The notes under the pieces are model-generated. The model did no database searches and was not told where the DNA came from. It saw only the letters and a program-made list of their open reading frames with translations. The position numbers and the translations under genes were made by a program. Positions 45,225-55,400 of a stretch of DNA of 64,000 nt are shown in pieces (positions within the stretch are counted from its first letter, which is position 1; each line of letters starts with the position of its first letter). This DNA is from Curvularia sp. ZM96 (lineage: Eukaryota > Ascomycota > Dothideomycetes > Pleosporales > Pleosporaceae). Location: assembly GCA_022457065.1 (NCBI GenBank), contig JAJGBQ010000006.1:2046001-2110000 (forward strand), given 5' to 3'.

Positions 45225-46505
45225 CTAAGCATAGATATAGCACATAGGTCCCGCAGTCGTGCTCATCAGCTCCGACATCTTGCGGGGAGGACTAGCCGCA
45301 TATCCCAGATCAATCACCGTCTCGAGCGTGGTATTCGCCGACGGGGGTAGATTCTGGAAAGTGCTGGTGCCAGAAATACCCTGCGCGCCCGTCCTTGTCT
45401 TGCGATCAAGTTGCTGCCAGATCCACCACACACGGTCAACCTGTGCGTGGTGCAGGTAGAACAGCGGGTCGCCGGGAGAGACGAAGAAGTCGCGGCCGGG
45501 GTCGCCGCCCATGGAGTAGTGGCCTCCGGCGTGGACACCGAGCTCGGGTGTTCCAGGCCAGCCTTGCATGGTCTGTTGGAAGTTCCAGATGTCCTTATTT
45601 TGAAGGATCAGGCTGGCGATGGAGGTGGCGTTGGCCCATTTCTGGTTGGCGTAGTTGGTCAAGTCGCGCTTCAGGCAGCGTGGGTTGTAGGACTTGCCGT
45701 CACCATTGGCGATGGTGGTGCCGTCGTCAAGGTTGAGAGCGGCGGGGCCCAGATTGACCGCTATTGGGAGAATGGTTAGTATTCGGATATGTTTGTCGTG
45801 GTGTAGGAGTAACTTACTCATGTTCTTGAACGGGCCGCTCTTGACGCAACCACCGCCACTACCAGATGGAAGACGGATCTCTGGTGGTCCAGTACCCGCA
45901 ATGACGATTTCACCCTTGTTGGGGATGAACTCGCCGTTGCCGGACATGGAGTACTCTGAACCGTCAAGCATGGGCGATTTCTCCAGTGTACTCTCAGCAG
46001 TGAGAGCCCAGTTCCAGTAGGGCTGGTAGCCCTTGTAGCCGCACTCGTTGCGGAGTGCTTGCTCATACTGCCATGTGAAGTAGCGGTGCCAGGCGAGGAA
46101 GGTACCGGTGTAGTGGATGAAGAGGGTCTGGTCAATGTGGTTCGCGACAAAGTCATCGAATCGCGTCTTTGCTCCTGCAGCGTATGAAGCTGGGGTCTGG
46201 CCTGTCTTGGCCTGTAGGCACAGGACGGCGTCGGTGTAAGCCTTGCGCTCTGGCTTGGACAGATCGTTCCACTCGCGGCGAACGGCGACAGTGTTGATGT
46301 TGCAAGGCGCTCGCTTGGTCGAGCTGCCTTCTAGCAATGCCTTGACTTGCTCCTCCGCAAAAGCACCGAGTTGGTCAATCTGCTGGCTGGCAACTGAAGG
46401 GTCGCTCGAGGGCTCGGTAGGCAGCGAAGGGTCATTTTGTGGCGCCGGCAACGCGTTGGACAGCGTTGCGGCTGTGAGGAAGAGCGCTAGAGAGTTGAAA
46501 CGCAT
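45225..46505 (-). CDS. Secreted tyrosinase (type-3 copper protein)
   Basis: It oxidises phenols to quinones, in melanin or other aromatic metabolism, probably outside the cell or in the secretory route. Exons are 45818-46505 and 45225-45760 (407 aa). Intron 45761-45817 has a GTAAGT donor and a CTAAC branch point. A signal peptide is visible (MRFNSLALFLTAATLSNALP), followed by a Ser/Pro-rich propeptide-like stretch. CuA ligands are likely His123, His131 and His140 (HYTGTFLAWHRYF). CuB is likely His306, His310 and the HH pair at 333-334 (DPLFYLHHAQVDRVWWIWQ). At about 400 aa it matches short secreted fungal tyrosinases rather than the 600-residue intracellular type. Substrate is unknown. The intron is a multiple of three and has no stop, so retention would add 19 residues. 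Confidence 0.94.
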   Translation of the reverse strand: MRFNSLALFLTAATLSNALPAPQNDPSLPTEPSSDPSVASQQIDQLGAFAEEQVKALLEGSSTKRAPCNINTVAVRREWNDLSKPERKAYTDAVLCLQAKTGQTPASYAAGAKTRFDDFVANHIDQTLFIHYTGTFLAWHRYFTWQYEQALRNECGYKGYQPYWNWALTAESTLEKSPMLDGSEYSMSGNGEFIPNKGEIVIAGTGPPEIRLPSGSGGGCVKSGPFKNMSKLLLHHDKHIRILTILPIAVNLGPAALNLDDGTTIANGDGKSYNPRCLKRDLTNYANQKWANATSIASLILQNKDIWNFQQTMQGWPGTPELGVHAGGHYSMGGDPGRDFFVSPGDPLFYLHHAQVDRVWWIWQQLDRKTRTGAQGISGTSTFQNLPPSANTTLETVIDLGYAASPPRKMSELMSTTAGPMCYIYA

Positions 46506-48993
46506 CTTGTATTGTGAATTACGGGTATTAGGCCTAGGAGTAAAAGAATGTAGTAATAGTAAAAAGCTGGAGCGTAGAGCTGCCGTAAGACAAAAAAGCA
46601 GATACTCTTGTTAAGATATACTTGTACTACTTGTGCTACGAGTAAGAACATTCGGACATAATTTTGGGCGTGCCATGCAACTGCCGGTATTGGTGGCGAC
46701 CGTATGCCGACAGCCACATTAGCCATACTGCAATCGTATGCTCGACCGCAGCTAGAGTGCGGCGTATACTGGCCAGAAAAGCTGTTCAGGGTCTAGGGTA
46801 AGGCCCTGCCACAGGTTCAAGCCAATAGCAACTAGGAGCTGGGGCATAAGGACTGGCTACTCTTCAGGCAATGCGACCTATTTCTGGTGCCAAGAATTCT
46901 ACTTCTAAGATTAATTCAATGGGCTATCCTTACAACAGAGTGTCTACCGCCAGCAGCAATGCGTTTCCAGTCCTTTGGTTGGGGCGAAATGAGCACACAT
47001 TGATATCGGATGAAAGCTCCCAGCATGGCAACATGTTCGAGACAAGAAACGCCTATCATGTGAAGAATGTCGGCCGAGCAGCCCCACGAGCCCCATCGGC
47101 GGAGTCCCCAAAGATCTGTTGATGATCTAGTTCCCAGCGAACGGAAGCGTCTCCATGTGTTCCTACGAGTAATGGGCAGGAAACGGATTACAATCCTCAC
47201 TATGCAGAGCGGACTTTGAGATCTTTTTAACTCAGCCACGCTTCGCATTGACAAATCCTGGCGCCGGAGATACGAAGCTGCTTCGTCGCTGTAGGAGCCC
47301 ACGTGGACGATGGAAAAATCCTCCTAGTCGGCATACGGAGTAAATCTAACGGCCTGAGCGAGGGACACTGAGATCCATTGGATAGGGAGGTTTATCTGGC
47401 AATCTGCATGCTGTTTGGTCTGGAAAAGGGTCTCGGCGACCAGACAGATCCTTTGGGCATTCCAGCTGCCCGTTCTGGGACAGGCACGAAGAGGCCCCTC
47501 GTGCGTGGCGCAGGGCAAAGTGGAAGCGATGTCCGCGGTTTGATATTAGTGGCGCAATGCTACGATGCCGCTAGCCCCCGCTTAGTGCTCAGGCCCGCCC
47601 GGCCGACTCCCCCGTCCCGCGTCTTCCCTTGCTCCACGGACGCTATCCTTACACTGTCCCGACCTCTTGTTCTAACGGATAATCTTGTCTGCATATCTGC
47701 CCAGAAAGTGGCTTTCTTTGGGCGCTGTCATTGGCGGTCGCATCTCATACGAGCTTCTTTTATGCCTGCATCCCCACCCTAGCACGAGGTATTCAGGCGT
47801 ACCATACTTTGATTTAACCGGTAGGCACATACTACTGCGACGGACCAGAGATTTCTCTGCCCCTCCGAAGGCACACGGGCTTTCGCTTATCCTGTGAGGC
47901 ATTGCTTACGCGCTTGAGGCCGTGTCCTACATAGTACACGGACGCCAACTAAACACATAAGTGCATTTTCTGCGTGGAGCCTGATCGCAAGATTCCTCAT
48001 CGCGAGATGCTTCAGCTCCAGCTCAGCCGCACATCCTCTTGAATCCTTCCTCGTGCAACCTCGGCCCTTCGCCGGTTCTCAACCGTGTTGAAATCACGGG
48101 ACCATCAAGGGTCCTTGCTGAAGGATTCCCTAACCGGTAGTTTCGAATACATACTTGCATTGCATAGTCCGAGATGCAGTGTATCACTTCCCCTCACTTG
48201 ATCCTCCTGTTAACGTTGAGAGTTTACTGTCGGTCCGGTAAGGTATTCGGGCCTCCTCCACACGGCTCCTTGAAACCTCTGTTCACTTCGCTGGATACTT
48301 GGACACGGGCGCCGCGGGTGATGAGGAGGGTACCATTAGCTTCAACCGTATCCGCCTCAGACAGCCGCACACGGTTAAACAAACGCGGTTATGCAAAATA
48401 TCACAGCATTTACCAGAGCAGCTTCACATGTGTCTCTTCGGCGCCATCCCGTTGCCGCTCGATCTGCCGATCCTTCGTGGCCGCTTGTCCATAACGACCT
48501 TTACCGTTCTAGGACTTCGCTACGGGAGACAATTCACCACGTTTTATCGTGCACACGGAGCGTGATGTCGTGCATGGTACCTGACCCAACGTATCTGGCT
48601 GCTGGACCGAGCATCTGTCCCGAGAAAGGCACACTAGATCGATTCTTCCTGTCTGTTCGACTAGCCTGATGCGCAAAGGCCGTAACGATTGCCACAATTG
48701 GGCAATTTCATAGATGCAATCCGCTTCCTTATTAGCTGGGATAAGTGCACACTACTATACAGAACTAGGCTATTACTGGTAGAATATGCCCTTTCTCTAC
48801 ACCTCCGTGTGGCGGTTTTAAGGTTCTGCAGTTCAAGTCACAGAAAACAGTTCATCCTGTGGTGGCGCCCCTGGCCGACGGGCTGCGAGTTTCGGCTGGC
48901 TGCAATCGGTTGCTAGCATGTTGCTTGGGAATCTCTAATTAAGAACCATGGCATGCGCCTGGATGCGAAGTCTCAACCGTCTCCGTCCAGCAC
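46506..48993. other. 2.5 kb gene-poor region
   Basis: No gene is supported. It separates the divergent tyrosinase and SAT4-type genes. Open frames at about 46900-48700 are short, overlap on opposite strands and have no domain. I see no terminal repeats or transposase fragments. Confidence 0.55.
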
Positions 48994-50535
48994 ATGCGTT
49001 CCTTGACCATGATCCAACGCGCTGACGCGCCGATGCGTCCCAACGAGAACCAAGGGCCCGTCATCCTTGGGGCCACACTGTCGGTAACGATTCTGGCGGT
49101 GCTCACCACCATTGTCAGACTCTATGTGCGCGTTCGAATGATTCGGAACATTGGGTGGGATGTGAGTTGCACCGAGCGAGATGGCGGGGTTGGCAAGTGA
49201 CTGACAGTTCTGCGTTACTAGGACTACACAATGATTATTTCCATGGCCTTGGTACGATGAACCCCAAAAGACGATCCTGATCCTTTCTGATGAAGCGAAA
49301 AGTGCATTGCTGGTCAATGCGTTGTCGTGCCGCAGGTCTACTACGGCGCAGGTCGACACATCGAGTACATCTCGCCTGCAGATTTCTCTATGGGAATGAA
49401 GTTGAACTTTATATCGCAACCGATCTACCTCGCAGGGATCTGCATGGTAAAGATCTCTGTGGGGTTTTTCCTTTTGCGAATTGCAGTCAGGCCCATGTTT
49501 AGGCGACTTATCATTGGCATTATGAGTCAGTTTGACAAGGTCCCTACACTCATGACGATGGCTAACTCAGATGTAACAGTCTTCATGGGTGTCTACACAT
49601 TCGGATGTATCTTGACGGTTCTGTTCCAGTGTACCAATATCCAGCTGATGTGGGATCCCACTGCCAAAGGCACATGCTGGACGGTGACGCAAATCAAGAT
49701 TCTTGGCCGCCTTAACACTGTGCTTAACATGGTTACAGATCTCGCCTTCTCGATTGGTATTCCTGTACGTCTGAATCTGAAACCTGCTCTCGAATCCGTG
49801 GCAATATGTCGCTAACACGACTGCATCTAGATACCAATGCTATGGGGCGTACAGATGAATCGACGCCACAAAGCCTCGCTAATCTGTATTTTGGGGCTGG
49901 GCGCCTTTGCCAGCGCCGCCTCCATGGTCAAACTCTCGTACGTTGGCAACTATGGGCGCGCAGGAGACCTCATGTGGGACTCGCGCAACCTGACCATCTG
50001 GACCGTCCAGGAGTGCAACGTGGGTATGGTAGCAGGTAACCTGCCCTGCTTGAAACCCCTCTTCCGCACCATCCTCTCGTCGACGTATGGCAAAGGCTCG
50101 CGCAAGGCGTCGCAGCCACAGTACCTATCCGGAAGCTATGGTGCAGGCACAAAGGAACGCTCAACCACTAAAAGCTACGGACCGCTCGCATCGCCAAAAA
50201 TATCCGACCGCGGCTTTTTCGACGGCAAGGGCGGTGACCCCCTTCGTCGTGGCGACCTAGGCAAATCTTACATGCTGACAACAATTGACGCCACGCATGG
50301 CGGGCAGGCGAATAGAGATGCAGACACGACCACTTTGTCTGGCCGCAGCTCCCCTGCTGCATCGGCAGATGCCAGGAGTAGCACTGAGAGCTTTACGAGG
50401 CTGAATCATCATCATACTCAGCATGACAGGCATGACTTGGGTAATATCATGGTGACGACTGAGGTCGACGTGTCGGAGTGGGTGCAAGGCCAGGACCAGC
50501 GAGGAGTTAGGCCGCAGGCCAAGGAGATGGTGTGA
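48994..50535 (+). CDS. SAT4/rhodopsin-domain integral membrane protein
   Basis: This belongs to a very large Pezizomycotina family of seven-helix membrane proteins; some members act as receptors in host or nutrient sensing, most are unstudied. Exons are 48994-49161, 49222-49251, 49303-49525, 49580-49764 and 49831-50535 (436 aa; phases consistent). Visible helices include VILGATLSVTILAVLTTIVR, YTMIISMAL and VFMGVYTFGCILTVLFQC. Family landmarks are YYGAGRHIEYI, LMWDPTAKGTCW and FRTILSSTYG. The tail of about 150 residues is Ser/Thr/Gly-rich and cytosolic. There is no CFEM domain. Exon 2 is only 30 nt. Intron 49526-49579 is stop-free and a multiple of three. The acceptor at 49302 was chosen because it restores the family motif IAGQ before the GAGRH block. 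Confidence 0.88.
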
Positions 50536-51615
50536 GAGTGGGGAAGTGCGTGAGATAGTGGGCTTAATGAATCTAAGTAATAATGTGGTGATGATATGGG
50601 AGTGAGGGCGTGTTTTGTATCTTTCATTGCTTTAGCTATATACCTTTTCCTATGTTGTATCCAACCCTTTTTACTCGATCTTGCTTACACCATGGCTTGC
50701 CTTTGTTTTTTCTTTCTTTCAACGTGTCGCTGCGAGTTAGACAAGTCAAGGCAACATTCACGTGCAAGCATCACTCATAAGCATCCAAACACAAGCGTAC
50801 ATCCACTACAGTTACATATCTCTCTCTATACACACATCACCTAGCTAAACTTAATATTTACCGCGCCGACTCAAAACCGCGAGTCGAGCGCCCTAACGTA
50901 CAAGGACAAAAGGTATCTTAACAAAGGAAATAATAATAATATAGCGCTGTCGAGCTGCTGATATTCCGAGTTGCGGGGGGGTATATAACGTTCATCACCT
51001 GCTCTTTCTCTCCCTCTCTAAAAAAGACCTTTGCGCCCGGACCAATTGATCCTTTCTCCCTTTCTATGTATAGTTTCGTGGACGTGGCAAAAGCAAATAG
51101 GGGGGTCCCTGCCTCGATCGCCTCTCCCTTTCTTTATTCCTACGCTCTTGGGTAGGGAGAAGAGGAGGAGGGGGCTGGGCGGAAACTCCCGTATTTGCTT
51201 TGCAAGAGTGTTGCTGCGCTATGTGACAAGCTGTAGTTGTTGTGTTGGTGGCGCCTGGCCTCCAGCCCGTGAGTGGGCGTTGCTGATGGCAACGCGCAGT
51301 GCGGGAATGGTTACTTGTTTATTGTTTCTTTTTCGCACCTGCGGCGGAAAAAGAAAAGTAGTGTAGACTGGTATCGCAGGTTGGAATGAAAACAGAAACG
51401 GAAACGGGACCCTGATCCTTTAAGGGGAAAAAACTCCGTAACGCCTGGTGGTTGTGGAACGCTGCAAGTCTAGGTTGGATAGGAAAAGTGGTGGTGAGAC
51501 GCCTTCGTCGAAGAGCTTGGTATGGCTGCGACGAAGGGGGTAGGCTTTTCTCGGAGAAAAAAGCCGGGTGAGGTGGAAGGCTCGCGTGGTGGTGCGAGTG
51601 GCGCTGAGGCGCGCT
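50536..51615. other. Convergent intergenic region
   Basis: Holds the 3' ends of the SAT4-type gene and the minus-strand 51616 gene. It is T-rich with short low-complexity tracts (around 50940-51020). No gene is supported. Confidence 0.6.
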
Positions 51616-52416
51616 TCACTTTGCCTCTTCGTCGTCGGTGGCTGTGGAGGTTGGGAGGACGATCTTGTAGCTTTGGTCTTTCTCCCAACACCACGTCTCG
51701 CGCCACATGGACGAAAGGTTGCGGCGGTCGAGTTGAGCCTCGCCGTCTTCCTCGTCAGGCTGCTCCTCGATGACGTGAATCTTCTTCTCGGGTTGTTCCG
51801 AGATGGCCAGGCTCTCGAGAGAAGAAGCGGAGAGCTTGCGGAAGCGGTGAACGTCGGCGTCCATGGGATTGTCGAGCCAGTCGTCCATCTCCTCGTCCGA
51901 CATCTCGCTCTTGGAACTCCTAGAGGAGCTCCAGGAGAAGGAGCTTTGCGGGGTTTGAGGGGGAGAGTTGAGTGGACCTTGGCTGAGGGTGGATTCGTAG
52001 GTGGCCTGCTTCCAGTGGACGTAGGTTTGCATACCTTGGACAAACTGCTTGCTGGTTTTCCGGTCCATGGGCGAGAGGAACTGCTGGATGGGGAAGAAGC
52101 TGCCTTCGGTCGGGGAGGCTGGTGGCGAGAGGACAGCACACGAGGCTGGTCGGTCCATGTTGATCTCGGTGTGCTTGGTTACGTCTGGGAAGTAGTCGCG
52201 CTCCGGCTCGATGCTGGACATGATGGATACTGAAGAGACAGCCCTGGAGCGGTCGTAGGACTGCCTCAGCAGCGAAGTCGAGTCATCGGCCTTGAGGGAT
52301 CGCATGCGGGACTTGAGTTGGTCGGGGGTGTTGTTGAGGCGTTGGAGGAAGGACTTCTTGGGCCTCAGCACGTGAGGCCGCAAGTCATCGTAGGGCAGGG
52401 CAATGGTGGTGGCCAT
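51616..52416 (-). CDS. Unrecognised acidic protein, probably conserved in related fungi
   Basis: A single exon encodes 266 aa. The start at 52416 (MATTIALPYDDLRPHVLRPK) was preferred because the frame upstream of it (to 52689) reads like untranslated, low-complexity sequence. I do not recognise a domain. The N-terminal third is basic (KKSFLQRLNNTPDQLKSRMR). The centre is Ser/Pro-rich with FFPIQQFLSPMDRKTSKQFVQGMQTYVHWKQATYES-type helical sequence. An acidic block, SDEEMDDWLDNP, follows. The last 60 residues contain a Trp-rich motif, MWRETWCWEKDQSYKIVLP, that looks conserved and structured. No signal peptide or membrane segment is present. Many Ser-Pro sites suggest phosphorylation. Function is unknown. 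Confidence 0.7.
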   Translation of the reverse strand: MATTIALPYDDLRPHVLRPKKSFLQRLNNTPDQLKSRMRSLKADDSTSLLRQSYDRSRAVSSVSIMSSIEPERDYFPDVTKHTEINMDRPASCAVLSPPASPTEGSFFPIQQFLSPMDRKTSKQFVQGMQTYVHWKQATYESTLSQGPLNSPPQTPQSSFSWSSSRSSKSEMSDEEMDDWLDNPMDADVHRFRKLSASSLESLAISEQPEKKIHVIEEQPDEEDGEAQLDRRNLSSMWRETWCWEKDQSYKIVLPTSTATDDEEAK

Positions 52417-55400
52417 GATGGGTGGGGGGGGATACCGGAGGGGAGCTCGAGACGACAGAGAAGTGGAGGTGGGGAGGGAGTTTATGTTCATGTGGACATA
52501 GTTATTAGGCTTGCTTTTTTGTTGTTGTTGATGTTGTTTTGTGGACGGGAACAGACGGGGCGTGCCAAATAGAAATGAGCCTGGCAAAGGGCCCCGGTTG
52601 CGCGTTTCGGGTTCGCTAGGGGAGACTAGCAAAAGCAAGGCGGGGCAATAGTCTTCGTCAGCCCAGCTGAAGAAAAACGGTTGACCCATGCAGTGAGCGT
52701 GCTGGGTTTAATGACAACGCGACGTTCCGCAGGGGCGCTGATTGGCGGTGCGCGGCTGCCGGGCCCGGCTTGGATCCATGGATGCGTTCGGAGTCCAAGG
52801 CTGATGACCTCAACCTCCGCCTCGGCCATGCCCACTGCACTATTACTGTACCAGACTCGACCTATCGACGGCAAAAGCAACCTGCTGCAGGCTGCTGATG
52901 GTCCAACGGATACATGCAGACTGGGCCTGCACCCCCTACGCCCACATATACACGCGCCTGTCGTGCCCCGGCGGCACCACGCAGCGGCCTGGTAATGGTT
53001 ACAACACGACCTCCTGTTTCCACACACGATCGGCCCCCGGCCGTGATCGCTGGGATGGCCTTGAAAGCCCAGGTGGAGAGCATCATTAGCGGCCATGTTC
53101 CAGACCTCTCTCCCCATCATGGATGCACAGCACGTGCCCACGCTGCCCGACTGCTCGCTCGCATGTCGTTGGGCTAGCACGCATGGTCGCTCCACGAACT
53201 GGCCGTTATTGGAAACCGGTCCGAAACTCTGTTTGGGGCCTTGGACGACAGAGTCTGCTCTCGCAATCAAACCACAGTCGCCTTCCTTCTCCATGCCTCG
53301 ACGAACGTAGTCTGTGCGTCCACGTTTCGCGACCATTACGCAGCGCTCCACACTCGAGTACAATCTTTTCACCCCCATCCTATCCCGGCCCTCGTGTGGA
53401 CCAAACCCACCCCATTGCGCTCTAAAAAAGATTTTCTACCAAACTCCATCGCTGTGACGCAATGCCTCAGCTGCCGCCCTGCCCCTCCGCCTCGGCCTCG
53501 AGCTGGTGCAACTCGGCCGGCAGAGTCGCCTGTGACTACTGATCTGCCGGCGTCGAGGCTCGCTGTGACCATCAATCGTAGATCGGCACATGGCAGCCTC
53601 CTAAACAGGCTAGCCTACGTCTCGCTTCGTGCCCAAAGTTGGACATCTGCCTTTCCGGGGCTGTGGGAACCCCCATCTTGCTTGCTTTTCTCTTACAAAG
53701 TACACTGCTTTGCTTTTTCGATCGAGGGTCCCTGACTCGTCACTATAGGGTCCCTCAGCAGTACTCTCCATCTACCAAAGTTTACGACGGGTGTCGTATC
53801 TCGCGCCTCACCAACGTCCTTGAAGGCGCCAATTTGCTCCTGAGACACATAATGTCCGGCACCATTGCCCGGGCCTCGGGATACTTGGCACCAAAAGCCG
53901 TTGCTACAGTCCCCCCCGTGAAAAACGAGCGCGGCACCGGCTCTCTACGCCTAAATTGCAGGGATGCCTGGTCCGCTACCGCATTCCTGGTCGACTGACT
54001 AGCTGTCGGAAATTCGATGACGACACGCTCCGGGGGATTTTTTGGAAAGCCCTTGGCCTGGCGAACCTGTCGTTAGTTGTCCAGGTCCAGCATGCTTTTT
54101 TCGAAGCCTTACGAACAAGTTATTCTTGTTGGCCATGGATCGAACTATTGTTTTTTTGACCAGCCTCGTCCTTGATACTGATAGTGGCGTGCTACCAGGC
54201 GCTGCGCCAGTGTTGCCCAACAATCAATGTCGGACCGGGCCACGAGCCTCCCCGGCCACTCGTTCCTCCCCGCTCAAAGAGAAAATCATGCTGAGTAGCG
54301 CCTCGAAATATCGAAATGCCATACCAGCATCCCCTTGCCTGAACTTTGGATGACATCTCGCCCGCCAAGCTTTCATGTCTTCCGAAATTGCTTCACTTTC
54401 CAATGTTGTCTGTCAGCGGGCGCTCGCGTACAACCACCGCGTTTACTACACGCTGACTACAGGCCAGCTCTTGTTGGGACTGACGCCATGCGCAAGACTT
54501 CGGGGGTGCGGGCTGTCGTCAGCGCATCTCGGGTACCTGAAACCAAGGCGGACGGGTAAATGCTCGTCCCGACATCTCAATAAAACCTTGCATTTCACGT
54601 GTGAATACGCCGGCGTATGGTCACTTGTGATTCTCGAGCATGTACATGCTCGCGAGAGTTGTGTTACTGCTACAGAAGATAAACCATACGACTCGACTTC
54701 CCCAGCCATGAAGTGCACGGCCCGTTACACATGGTTCCAAGTCGCACGTTGAGCACAAGCACTACCTTGGACGTCGCCGAGGACAATCTTGTATGTGGCT
54801 CCTAGCCCCGAGTCGCCGTGGTCAAAGAGACATTGCGTAAGAACGAGCGCTTTCGCAGCGATGAGTAGGATTCTGTGATCGGACCACACTGTTGCACAGT
54901 GCTTTCGCATGTGATTTCCCTAAGCATTGAGTGTAAAGTGCCGTGCTCTCGCTGACAAACAAGGAATATCTCTCTTACTGCACCATGTCCAAATTACTCG
55001 TACCTTGTGCACTCGGCTCCGCCCCTTTTCGAAAGCGTATGCGAGAAGACATCACACAACTAAGGCCACGACATCAAGGCATCTAGCCGCGTGCATATCA
55101 GTAAGCAACCTGCACCTGCACCGCCGCTCTACAGTGTTCCTGCGCAAGTGTACGACAGGGTACTAGGATGCAACTTCGCTCTTTGTGGCGCGGCGATTCG
55201 TCCACTATGCACTTTACGAAAATGTCTTCCGATTCTTATCACGACACAATGTGGTTGAGCTGCAGACCCATTTGAATCTAATGAGCCAGTACATAGCCGC
55301 CATCAGGACGTTGTACAACGCTGCAACAAAAGACAAGATGTTTCCGGGTCGTTTATCGCACGTACATAAGCGACATTGTATGAACATACACATAAAACAG

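Noticed and set aside
51420..52139. A 239-codon minus-strand frame
   Set aside because: It overlaps the 51616-52416 gene in another frame and reads as Ser/Pro/Arg-rich shadow sequence.
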